12,234 nt of DNA from Thalassiosira profunda (lineage: Eukaryota; Bacillariophyta; Thalassiosirophyceae; Thalassiosirales; Thalassiosiraceae): NCBI GenBank assembly GCA_036939355.1, contig JALLAP010001401.1, positions 1 through 12,234 of the forward strand, in the 5' to 3' direction. Each line of letters begins with the position of its first letter. The stretch's first letter is position 1. The translations under genes and the position numbers were made by a program. Shown here piece after piece: positions 1 through 7,996 of this stretch. The notes under the pieces are model-generated. The model ran no database searches and was not told where the DNA came from. It saw only the letters and a list, made by a program, of their open reading frames with translations.

Positions 1-121
1 CGTCGGTGGAGGTGACGCCGCCCACCTCGATGGCGGCCTCGGTTGGGGATGTTTGGAGGAGGGCGAGGGCGGCGGCGAGGAGAACGCCGCCGCGTCGTAT
101 TCTGCGCCTCCTCTTGGGCAT
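1..121 (-). CDS. Secretory-pathway protein, N-terminal fragment (runs off left edge)
   Basis: Reading leftward from the ATG at 121, 40 codons stay open to the window edge and then the gene is cut off. The start is a textbook signal peptide: an Arg/Lys-rich n-region (MPKRRRRIRR), a hydrophobic core (GGVLLAAALALLQ) and a small-residue region (TSPTEAA) where signal peptidase could cut near residue 29-30. The mature part begins IEVGGVTSTD and is too short to assign. A second in-frame ATG at 151 would add ten polar residues; both starts have a purine at -3. I chose 121 because it gives a compact n-region. The product should enter the ER, or in a diatom possibly a plastid or cell-surface route. Its promoter must lie in the 122-630 interval downstream of the VWA8-type gene, which is on the same strand. 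Function unknown. Confidence 0.6.
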   Translation of the reverse strand, partial: MPKRRRRIRRGGVLLAAALALLQTSPTEAAIEVGGVTSTD

Positions 122-630
122 GGCGGATGGATTGCAACTCCTGCCGCTCATGATGTGCGTTATCGACCCGATCGTAGAGTGATGGCGCCGACTTGCAATT
201 CGCTCCGGTATCCTCTCAGGTGAACCGAGCACCTAACTTGTGTATCGACGCTTGTCGATCCATCCTGATCGATCGCGGCTGTCCGAGTGCCCCGCCGTGG
301 CTAACTAGTGATGCACGCGAGGTCCTGTCGGCAAGTGGGCCCTTTGCTACACCAGGGGGGACGCCGCAGCTCATGGTGAACGGAGGGGGGCGGGTCCGCC
401 AAAAATTGAAGGCGTTTTTCACACGAACGGAGGCGCTCAGACATGAAAGCCGGCGTGTCATATACACCTTCGCAGGGGGTAGGTACATGTCCGCTGTTGG
501 CTGCGTTGGATTGTTCAAAAGAAGAGAAGAAGGGTCGAGTTGTCTGCAATAGTCCATGCGCATGTACAAGCAGCGGCGATTGTTGCTCTGAACCTGCATT
601 ACACTCGTTCGTTCATCAAACTGCAGATCA
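122..630. other. Intergenic region between the left-edge gene and the VWA8-type gene
   Basis: About 500 bp separate the VWA8-type stop codon from the left-edge start. It must hold the 3' UTR of the former and the 5' UTR and promoter of the latter. Open frames exist on both strands (for example 193-552 plus, 216-599 minus), but they have mixed composition, no recognisable motif and overlap one another. I see no tRNA-like fold, clear TATA box or canonical poly(A) hexamer. Confidence 0.5.
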
Positions 631-3600
631 CTACTTTCTCAACGCATTCGTCACGTGCATCTTGATGATCAACGGCAGGTCCGCGGACTGGAAGCACACC
701 TGCGCCCGTTTGTTGGGAATCCTGCCGGCGAGCTCGGCCGCCTCGTCGCCCAGGGAACCGATGAAAATCAGGTGGGCGTGCACGTTGTTGGACTGCAGCG
801 GGGCAAGATCATTGACGGTAATGCGATAGCGATCGAGATTCGCGTCGGAAATGACGATGATCAACTCTCCCTCCTTCGCTTCATCGACGGCCAGGGAGAT
901 GGCTTCGACCGTGTTGTCGCCGGCATACGTATACTGAGTGTTTGCAACGCAGCATTCCAGCACCTTGAGCTGCGTCGCTTCGTCCAGCTCAGTGTCTGGG
1001 TCCACCAACGGAATCTCGGCCGAACTTCCATTATGCCCTGTGACGTAAAGCCGGAACCTCTTGTCGTCGCGCAAGCTTTCCATCACCATCAAAGTCGCCT
1101 CCAACAATCGTTCCAGTCTCTGATCGTAGCTATTGAAACGGTACATCGATGCAGATATATCCACTACCAGCTTGATCGTCACAGGATCGGACTGAAGAGA
1201 GTTGATGCTCTCATCCTCTGGATTAGCCCGCCTCCGGAACACATCCCTCTCGCCGGCCAGCGCGTCGACTATTTTGTTGTCGTCCAGCTCTCCGGTCGTT
1301 TGGTTCTTCAGCCAGATGCGCTCCTCGCTGCGCCGCTTCAGATCTTTCAAGTGGCTTTTGAGCTGGGCGATGGGCTCGTCGACTTGGGACCGCAGATTAT
1401 TGTAGCGATTCCAGTCAAGCTCTCCCATGTCGAGCTCCTTTAACTTCCTCTTCAAGGCCTCTTCTGCCATTTCCCTCGCCCTCCTCTGCGCTTCTTCCGA
1501 TACCTCGGCTTTCATTTCGTCCGAGATTTGGTGAACTGTAGGCATTGAATGGGAGTCAGAGGTTTGTCTTGTGATAAGCACATCTTCGCATCTCTGAACA
1601 ACTCACCGGGATGGCCTGAATCCAAACGGTACGGACCGCCTCGTCCTCCTAGACCTGCAGTGTCCGAGCCACCTGTTCCGCCAGCCCACGTATTTCCTCC
1701 TACGTGCGGCGTATTGTCTGGATCAACTTTGCCGTGCTTTGGGGCGGACGCTCTCGTCCTCGGCGTCGAGACACCGCCCTCAACACGTCTCGACCTCTCT
1801 CGCACCGAGTGATCTTCCTTCATGACTTGAATGCCATGACCTCCAAAGATATCGCCGAGGTGCTTCGAGAGAGCGTTGTCGAGCCGGTCGAAGGCAACCA
1901 CGTTGTCTATCGCTTCCTCGATTCCATCCCCAGGGAAAGCGTTCAAATGCTTCACGACATTCACACTCTCTCGAACGCTGAAGGGATAGGTCATTGATCC
2001 GCTCTGTTGCGCTCGTCGGAGGTCTTCCCATATGCGTACAATTTTGTCGATAAGCTTTGACTTCACATTATCCCCGTAGCTCAGCAGAATCTTCTTGTGA
2101 GATTCCATATCGAGCGGAGGCACAACATGGCACGAAAAGACGTCACTCATTTCCCTCGCCAGGTCGTTTCCGTGAAACGGATAACCAGCAGGATTCGCCA
2201 ACGCCCAGACAGCGAAGTCTGGATGTATCGTGATAACGTCAGGGTCGTCACTCTCTTCGTAAGATAGCATGCGGCCATCTGGCAACGACAGTTGCCCATC
2301 TTCAATCAATCCCTTCAATAGCGCAACTACTTCGACCGGTGCCTTATCTGCCTCGTCCAGCACCAATATTCTGCCTTGAATAGCCGCGCGGACCAGTGGC
2401 GAATCGTTGTACACAACTCGGCCGTCTTCAACGGTGGGCACTCTGACAGAAACACGCGTCAAGCCAAGGTGAGTATTGTGGCAGTAGAGGCAGAATACGC
2501 GATGAGTGAAACTCACAGCATCAATGACTGGATTGTTGTATCTCTGTGCAGCTGGAGGTATTCTCGCTCGCAGTTCATCCGAGATGGGGACAGCAGGTGG
2601 TCTACAATCTTGTTCTTCCCCACGCCCTGATAGCCAACGATCAAGAGTGCACGCTCTCCCACAGAGTGAGCCTCGAGGATGTCTCGCATGACGCGCGCCT
2701 GCCCAGGATTGGCTTCAAAGCGTGGGTTTGGCACAAGCAAAGGATTTGTTGGCGTCCTCTTGCATGATTGAAGAATACTTTCCATTGCTGATGCGTCGTC
2801 TTGGTATGCATTCGGCCTTCCGCTACTCATCGCAATGCCAGAATCAGTGATGCACTTCTTGACTATTCCTCGCTCCCAATCTGGCAAGAAGTCCGTCAGG
2901 AGTGTGTTGCAAACGAGATCTCCAAGTTCACTCGGTCGTTTTTCGGCCCGGCGGCAGATGTGCTTGATCTTGCGCATTGTGAGCATCAGGGACTCCTTCT
3001 CTGCCATACTATCGACATTGATCTCGTCCAACCTCCGCTGCAAAGTCATTACTTTCTTCAGCACATTTTTGGGCAGCCCCGGGAACCTCTCCTTCAAAAC
3101 ACCCCGCAACTCGTCGCTTGGCAGCGGCTTTGCATCAATCCAGTGAAACATAGGCTTGATCTCGGGGGTTATCCACGACTTTTCCGTTGGTGGATGAGCG
3201 ATTGCAATGCATCGAAAATCGTCGCTGGCTTGAAATCGAGAGCCATCGGGCAATACCACCAATCCTTGCTCGAAAAGCAGTGCGAGTGTGGTCAGAGTGT
3301 CCGCTCGCAGCTTGTCGATGCCATCCAGAATCATCCATTCCCCATTTCGCGCGGCTCGTGTCAACGGCGTATCTTTCCACACCGTGTCGCCAGAATCTTC
3401 ACAAGTGCCACGTGTCTGGAGCAAATCCCGAGCGCTCAAATCTGGGTGCACGCTGAACAGCTCCGACTTGACACCGGAGACGTGAGCAAGATTCCTTGCA
3501 ACTGCACTTTTGTACATCCCTTTTGGACCAACGATTGCAACGGCTCGTCTGCCACTTTCAAAGCCGGCGACTACGAGATCCTGGATGCTGTTGCTTGTAT

Positions 3601-4639
3601 TGGTGGCGACAAAGCATGGTGTGTTGCTTTGCTTTGTTGCGTTTCCATCCAATGCGAGCGGTGCAAAAATGTCCCCCACATCAATCATGCATTTGCCTGA
3701 TACGCTGATACCATTTGCATTCAGTGCAGCACCGGGCGTGATGCTTTGTTGATGCTTCTCGAGGTATTGCACAGAATCATGAACCGCTTCCAACGGCGCA
3801 TCTCCTGCCAACTGTACCAACTCTTTCATCGATTTCGTACTCAGTACCCCATTCGATCGAGCAGACGCTGCCACCAACATATCCCCGACGTCCACGGACG
3901 AAGCCAAACGTGCTTGAAATCTGGATCGCAGCGGGGGGTCCAACGAGGCACTCTCCCCAGGCGACAAACTCGCCAACACGGCGACGCGGAAGTTGGGATG
4001 GACCGAGATGCCCATGTTGTGCGCTTCGTAAACTTCCGGCGAGACCAGCATGCTGCCATCGTCGAGGGGCAGCTCTCGATTCTCCAGCAGATTGTTCAAC
4101 GTTGGCAGCACGTTTCTCTCTGCCTTCTCCAGCCCGTCGAGAACCAACAGACGCCCATTCAGAGCCGCCCGCACTGGCGCCTGATTGACGTACTTGGTGC
4201 CGTGATTGGACACCTCCTTGCGCTGCTTGAGGTCCGCCTCGGACGTATCGCGCGAGACGGACACCCACTCGACCTCCCTCCCCAATAAAGACGCGTAGAG
4301 CAGCAACAGGTGCCGCCGTTCCCGCGCCAGCTCCGGCGTGCCCAGGAGGAGGAAGTCCTGCCCGAGGATGAGGTCCTTCTGCAGCATCCACCGCAGATGA
4401 GAGAGGTGGCACGGCGGGAGGCCGTTATTAACTTCGTGAAAGCGGCGCAGCCCCGAGGGAAGGCCGGGGATCAAGTGGGGCGCGTCGCCCCGCGGGGGAT
4501 GGTCGACGGCGAGGTCGCCGATCGTGACGGAGGCGTCGTCGAGCGTGCTGATTGCACATCTGAGAATCCTCGCCTTCGTTGCAAATGATGGGATGCCGCG
4601 GCGGCGCCTGAGGCAGCCGCGCACCGCTGTGTGCATCAT
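631..4639 (-). CDS. VWA8: VWA8-type protein: three AAA+ modules plus von Willebrand A domain, short form
   Basis: Exons 4639-2517, 2442-1607 and 1535-631 give 1287 residues. An Arg-rich, acid-poor N-terminus (MMHTAVRGCLRRRRGIPSFA) looks like a mitochondrial presequence, matching the known location of VWA8. AAA1 (about 80-250) has no Walker A glycine/lysine loop but keeps a Walker B-like LLVLDGLEK and DPPLRSRF. AAA2 (365-540) has GPKGMYKS and WMILDGIDK. AAA3 (660-905) has an intact VGYQGVGKNK and LVLDEADK. The family signature HGKVDPDNTPHVGGNTWAGG (about 944-963) follows, then a charged helix and a VWA domain with MIDAS residues D1112, S1114, S1116, T1195 and D1217. Animal VWA8 is a mitochondrial ATPase of about 1900 residues; this one lacks most of the segment between AAA3 and the signature. 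The MM at 4639 is preferred; the frame is open upstream to 4834, but that extension has no presequence character. Family assignment is firm; exact role is not. Confidence 0.93.
1536..1606 (-). other. Intron 2 of the VWA8-type gene (71 nt, phase 1)
   Basis: Donor CCCG|GTGAGT and acceptor GCCTACAG|TTCACC, with a CTGAC branch-like site about 25 nt before the acceptor. Removal joins ...RLDSGHP to VHQISDEMK, which continues the family pattern without a gap. Reading through the intron would meet a stop downstream. Confidence 0.9.
2443..2516 (-). other. Intron 1 of the VWA8-type gene (74 nt, phase 2)
   Basis: Donor ATGCT|GTGAGT and acceptor TCTGTCAG|AGTGCC. An in-frame TGA lies across the donor. 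Splicing yields HRDTTIQSLMLVPTVEDG, which lines up residue for residue with the AAA3 pattern of VWA8 proteins (RDTTxQxLxLxPxVxDG), so both junction and phase are well supported. Confidence 0.92.
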
Positions 4640-4916
4640 GGCTAAAGCTCTCCTCCGTCCACTGGCGGCGACGATATTATGAGTGGTTGCGCTCGAGGGA
4701 GGGGCTGGCTGGGCGGGGTGGTCGTCGACGCTCCGAATCTGAAGGTGATGCACTGTCCCAACAGACATGAAAAGCACCTTATGTTGGTACATAGCATATA
4801 GTATCTTGAAAGATTTATTCGGGACAAAGCTCAACCCTGCTTGCCCAGCGAGGCAGGGCTGGCATCCGCATCCAACGATTGGGCCACCCCGTCAAGCTGG
4901 CCCAGCAACGGAGACG
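4640..4916. promoter_or_regulatory. Divergent promoter region shared by the VWA8-type and JmjC genes
   Basis: This 277-bp gap separates two head-to-head start codons, so it should hold both promoters and both 5' leaders. An AT-rich patch around 4790-4825, including a TATA-like CATATAGTA at 4795-4803, is the only marked composition change and is a candidate core promoter; this is inference. Close to the JmjC start are two inverted repeats: CCCTGC at 4835-4840 with GCAGGG at 4853-4858, and TGGGCCA at 4880-4886 with TGGCCCA at 4898-4904. Confidence 0.5.
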
Positions 4917-6251
4917 ATGTCCAAGCGATCCATCGACGCGGACGATGGGATAGGCGAGGAGGCAGGGAAGCGATCCAAACGTGATGGCGCCGGGCAGCCA
5001 TCACAATCAGTAAATCATTGTTTGTACGCCGGTTGGACGGTGCCCACGGATGGCTATCACCTGCCCACCGTCGACGCCGCCGACCTGACGCCCGAGGCGT
5101 TTTACGAGGGCTACATCAAGCGGCGGCGGCCCGTCGTCATTCGAGGAAATCTCCCCGATGTGTCGAGCATTGCAAAATGGAAGGAGTTCGACTACCTGGA
5201 TGGAAAGGTTGGAGAGCAATCCATCATGGTAGAGAGACGATCGAGCGCCAACGACTCGTTCGGCAGGGGCAACGAAGTGAAGATGACGTGCCGCGAGTTC
5301 TTGCGACTAATCAAAGATGGAGACGATAGGCACTATTTGACGACGCAAGATGTGCAAGCCGATGCTGACGGGCGACCCGAGCTAATGTCACCTTTGATGG
5401 TGGCACTTAAGGGCGATTTCCCGCTGAGGCCGTCGCTGATGGGACACTTAGTGCCCCAGAACATCAACATGTGGATGGGCAACAACAAGGACGGCGCGTC
5501 CAGCGGCCTCCATCACGACTATCACGATAACCTATACATTGTGCTCAAGGGACGGAAGCGATTTCGGCTGTACAGCCCGATTGATACGGAAAAGATGTAC
5601 ACGCGGGGAGAACTGCTGAAGGTGCATCCCAACGGGAGGATCAATTACGTGGGAGAGGAAACCACCGCCTACGGGGCCGATTTGCTCTCGGACGCCGCGG
5701 CCCACGCATCGCGGCGGAAGGATGAAGCCGAGAAGATGCTGGCGGACGCCGAGCGGGCGGTGGAGGAAGGGAAACGGGGGGCGCAGGAGCAGCTCGAGCG
5801 CGCAGAAGAGGAGCTGGAAAGCGCCATGGATGCCATTTTGGACGCCGAGATGGGCGGCGACGAGGAGGAGGACGACGCGAGCGCGTGCGACGAGCTCTTT
5901 GGAGGAGGACTGCGGACCGTCGACAAGACGGTCAAGAATCCCGACAACTTCAGCCGAGTTGAGGTCGATCTCTTGGACGACGAGGAGAAGCAGAAAGAGG
6001 CCTTTCCGAAGATGCTCGAGGCAAATGCCGCATTTTGCGAGATCGAGGCCGGGAGCATGCTGTATCTGCCCGCCTCGTGGTTTCACGAGGTCACTTCCTT
6101 CGCAGCAGCAAACGCAGACGGCAGTGGCTCCTCGAGTGGGCATCTAGCTATGAATTACTGGTTCCATCCCCCCGACGGGAGCAGTTTTGATGCGCCCTAC
6201 TCAACGAACTTTTGGCCGAACGATTATGATGATCGATGTGCTGGGAAATAA
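4917..6251 (+). CDS. JmjC/cupin-type Fe(II)/2-oxoglutarate oxygenase, JMJD7-like
   Basis: Intronless, 444 residues. The N-terminus has two basic clusters (MSKRS and GKRSKRD, residues 1-23) resembling a bipartite nuclear localisation signal. Residues about 44-90 hold the family lead-in (EAFYEGYIKRRRPVVIRG). The double-stranded beta-helix core carries the iron triad H199-x-D201 within GLHHDYHDNLY and distal H390 within LYLPASWFHEV; K214 in KGRKRFRL is the likely 2-oxoglutarate-binding Lys. NINMWMG before the core and AMNYWFHPP after it resemble JMJD7, a lysyl hydroxylase of DRG GTPases, more than histone demethylases; HSPBAP1-like is an alternative. Residues about 258-345 are a charged, helical, then acidic insert. 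An in-frame upstream ATG at 4767 would add 50 unconvincing residues. AATAAA at 6247-6252 overlaps the stop codon. Catalytic fold is sure; substrate is inferred. Confidence 0.9.
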   Translation: MSKRSIDADDGIGEEAGKRSKRDGAGQPSQSVNHCLYAGWTVPTDGYHLPTVDAADLTPEAFYEGYIKRRRPVVIRGNLPDVSSIAKWKEFDYLDGKVGEQSIMVERRSSANDSFGRGNEVKMTCREFLRLIKDGDDRHYLTTQDVQADADGRPELMSPLMVALKGDFPLRPSLMGHLVPQNINMWMGNNKDGASSGLHHDYHDNLYIVLKGRKRFRLYSPIDTEKMYTRGELLKVHPNGRINYVGEETTAYGADLLSDAAAHASRRKDEAEKMLADAERAVEEGKRGAQEQLERAEEELESAMDAILDAEMGGDEEEDDASACDELFGGGLRTVDKTVKNPDNFSRVEVDLLDDEEKQKEAFPKMLEANAAFCEIEAGSMLYLPASWFHEVTSFAAANADGSGSSSGHLAMNYWFHPPDGSSFDAPYSTNFWPNDYDDRCAGK

Positions 6252-6578
6252 ACGCAATGGCACGCCAAAGGAGTTATTGCTTCAATGCAACAACCTTACT
6301 TTTGCAATTCTACGCGACGGTGACACTCGATAGTTGGTGCGACCTGATGATAGTGTGCAACCCACAAAAGTGATAGAGTTGCAACTCACATTCGCATTCG
6401 ATAAGAGAGCGCAAAAGACGAGGGTTGCAGCCCACAATGATAGGGGCCCCTTTCAACGCAAACGCTACCTCTCCAAGCAAAAAGCGGCGGCGTGCACACA
6501 CAGATGAAAATGAGCCATAGAAAAGGTCACCGCCAATTGACTCGGGAGATAAAAAGGCACGCATCCGCCAGGGGGCAC
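6252..6578. other. Convergent 3' intergenic region
   Basis: About 327 bp between the stop codons of the JmjC gene (plus) and the trefoil-like membrane protein gene (minus), so both 3' UTRs end here, possibly overlapping. It is more A/T-rich than the coding sequence and has no supported gene. It contains a short degenerate tandem repeat, listed separately. Confidence 0.6.
6328..6436. repeat. Degenerate short repeat, GATAG + TTGCAAC + CACA
   Basis: Two near-identical units sit 23 bp apart: TGATAGTGTGCAACCCACA at 6348-6366 and TGATAGAGTTGCAACTCACA at 6371-6390. A weaker unit starting CGATAG lies at 6328, and a further GGGTTGCAGCCCACA is at 6422-6436. The second unit contains the perfect 12-bp palindrome GAGTTGCAACTC. 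The units lie in the 3' region shared by two convergent genes, so they could be protein-binding sites or RNA elements; function unknown. Confidence 0.5.
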
Positions 6579-7667
6579 TCAGTAAGTGCTCCAAAGGTTC
6601 GTGTCGCTCCGCCGGGCCTTGTCGCACTGCTCGGAATAGATGCGTTCGCCCTGACGAGGGTGGTGATGCTGGGTCAGGCAGCGCTGGAAAATGAAGCCAC
6701 TCCTCTTCCGGATGAACGTGCCTGGAGACGGAAGGAGCTCCATCGCTTGCCCGCCGGTGTGAAATCCAAGAAACTTTTGGCCCTGAGACGAGGCATTGCA
6801 GGGTTGCAGCGAAATGTTCCGTCCGCTCTGACGCTCCAGGCAAAGAGTCGTTCCAACAACGCGGATCAAGTTGCCATCGGGCCTGTTGGATGCACTAAAG
6901 ATGCTGCTCTCTCCACCATCAATGGTGAACTCGGGAACATACTTCTTTCCCTTGCGACGAGTCTTCTTGCTCGGGTCGCAGTTGATGAGGGCCAGAGACA
7001 TGTCCTCTCGGCAATAGTCTTTTATGTCGCAATGCTTGTCGAAGATCGAGTCGTCGCACGAGGCGCACGCCATGCAAAACCATTTCTCCTCCAATTCCTC
7101 TTGCCACTGGAACCCAGGCTGCCAGTGGAGGCGGAGACGAAACCTTCCCGTGGAGGACAGGCTCTGCAACAGGTCCGTCGGTTTGGCAGTTGGGCTATTG
7201 GAGGGCTCTTTGGTGGTAGGGTAATAAGTCGGTGCCAGCGATAACGATGGCCGGGTGGAGGGCTGGCCCGATGGTGAGGGAGAAGGAATTGGGGTCGGAG
7301 ACAGAGAGGGAGGGGCTGAAGGTGATTGCAATGCGTTAGGATATCTGCGTACAAGCGGAACACATCGTGTGCACAAGATGAACTGACCTGATGGTATCAG
7401 AGAAGGAGAAGAGCTTTCCGATGGAAAGGAAGAAGGACTTTGTACTGGAGATACGGTGGGTGGAAGTTGGAGGAGGAGCTCGCCCCCTCTAGGCAGCGTC
7501 GCAACCGCCCCTTGATCCTTCCCGTCATCGCCCTGTTCGCCTGCGCCGCCACTGACGAGGATTCCTATCGCAGCAGCGCCTAGGACCAAGCCTCCGCCTG
7601 CCAGAGCGATGGCTGGCGCGTGGCGTCGACCCGATGATTTGTCATCGTTCGGGGTGGCCAGCATCAT
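6579..7667 (-). CDS. Single-pass membrane protein with Pro/Ser-rich stalk and Cys-rich trefoil-like C-terminus
   Basis: Exons 7667-7388 and 7315-6579 encode 338 residues. A short basic N-terminus (SSGRRHAP) is followed by one hydrophobic segment (about 18-40, AIALAGGGLVLGAAAIGILV), suggesting a type II anchor with the bulk luminal or extracellular. Residues 70-140 form a Pro/Ser/Thr-rich stalk with repeated SPS/PSP and PTYYPTTKEPSNSPT. From about 150 comes a module starting LHWQPGFQWQEELEEKWFC with ten Cys to the end, and final blocks TLCLERQSGRNISLQPC and CLTQHHHPRQGERIYSEQC. The spacing of CL..LQPC and CL..R.Y.E.C resembles beta-trefoil (ricin-B-like lectin) repeats, and I recall comparable WQEE-starting modules in diatom predicted proteins. 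No catalytic domain is visible. Sugar binding would be an inference. It lies 330 bp downstream of the large EF-hand membrane gene, same strand. Confidence 0.8.
   Translation of the reverse strand: MMLATPNDDKSSGRRHAPAIALAGGGLVLGAAAIGILVSGGAGEQGDDGKDQGAVATLPRGGELLLQLPPTVSPVQSPSSFPSESSSPSLIPSGQFILCTRCVPLVRRYPNALQSPSAPPSLSPTPIPSPSPSGQPSTRPSLSLAPTYYPTTKEPSNSPTAKPTDLLQSLSSTGRFRLRLHWQPGFQWQEELEEKWFCMACASCDDSIFDKHCDIKDYCREDMSLALINCDPSKKTRRKGKKYVPEFTIDGGESSIFSASNRPDGNLIRVVGTTLCLERQSGRNISLQPCNASSQGQKFLGFHTGGQAMELLPSPGTFIRKRSGFIFQRCLTQHHHPRQGERIYSEQCDKARRSDTNLWSTY
7316..7387 (-). other. Probable intron, 72 nt, in frame and free of stops
   Basis: Donor CATCAG|GTCAGT, branch-like CCTAAC and acceptor CACCTTCAG|CCCC give a 72-nt, phase 1 intron, the same size as the others here. 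Splicing fuses SPSLIPS to APPSLSPTPIP, keeping the Pro/Ser stalk uniform. The retained version would insert 24 residues including two Cys and several Arg, unlike its surroundings. Because the length is a multiple of three with no stop, retention would also make a full protein. Confidence 0.75.
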
Positions 7668-7996
7668 TGCTCTGTTGACTTAGGTGTAGCTCCAGACTCT
7701 TTTAAGGCGCTGTTCGATGCAACAGCGCGGCGTAGTAGGCGCTTGTTGGCTTGAGGAGAAGAGTGTCGCCTTTGCAGTGCGAGCCGGAGCATTGGTTGGA
7801 GTATAAAACCAGGTCATGGCATGATTGACCTTTAAGAATGAGGAACAACAAATCTGTACCCCGTAGGGGCATGAACAAAATGAATGCCGGTAAACATTCG
7901 CTTTACACATACAAACAAAAACATTGGGCCATCCTTCCCCTCGCACCACCTGCTAGCGACAAGTAATTCTCTACAACACACACCCCTCGCACCAAG
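7668..7996. other. Intergenic region between two same-strand genes
   Basis: About 329 bp between the stop of the large membrane-protein gene and the start of the trefoil-like gene; it should hold the 3' UTR of the first and the promoter of the second. An open frame at 7949-7680 (minus) is Cys-rich but has no recognisable motif and covers almost the whole gap, so I do not call it. GTATAAAACC at 7801-7810 is TATA-like only on the plus strand, the wrong orientation for the downstream gene. Confidence 0.5.

Noticed and set aside
193..599. Overlapping open frames on both strands in the left intergenic region
   Set aside because: Neither has recognisable domains, consistent composition or a plausible signal; they overlap each other.
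2801..3700. 299-codon plus-strand open frame, and others at 655-1443 and 3746-4288
   Set aside because: They lie antisense to the VWA8-type exons, whose protein has clear family motifs; their translations have no recognisable domain and follow from GC-rich codon use.
6579..7100. Possibility that the trefoil-like module marks a ricin-type toxin
   Set aside because: No N-glycosidase or other toxin catalytic domain is present; trefoil modules are common in non-toxic lectins and enzymes, and even the trefoil assignment is tentative.
7812..7830. GGTCA...TGACC inverted repeat as a receptor-type binding site
   Set aside because: A 5-bp arm is expected by chance, and diatoms lack nuclear hormone receptors that use such sites.
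7680..7949. 89-codon minus-strand open frame between two genes
   Set aside because: Covers the expected 3' UTR/promoter and shows no motif; Cys content alone is not evidence.
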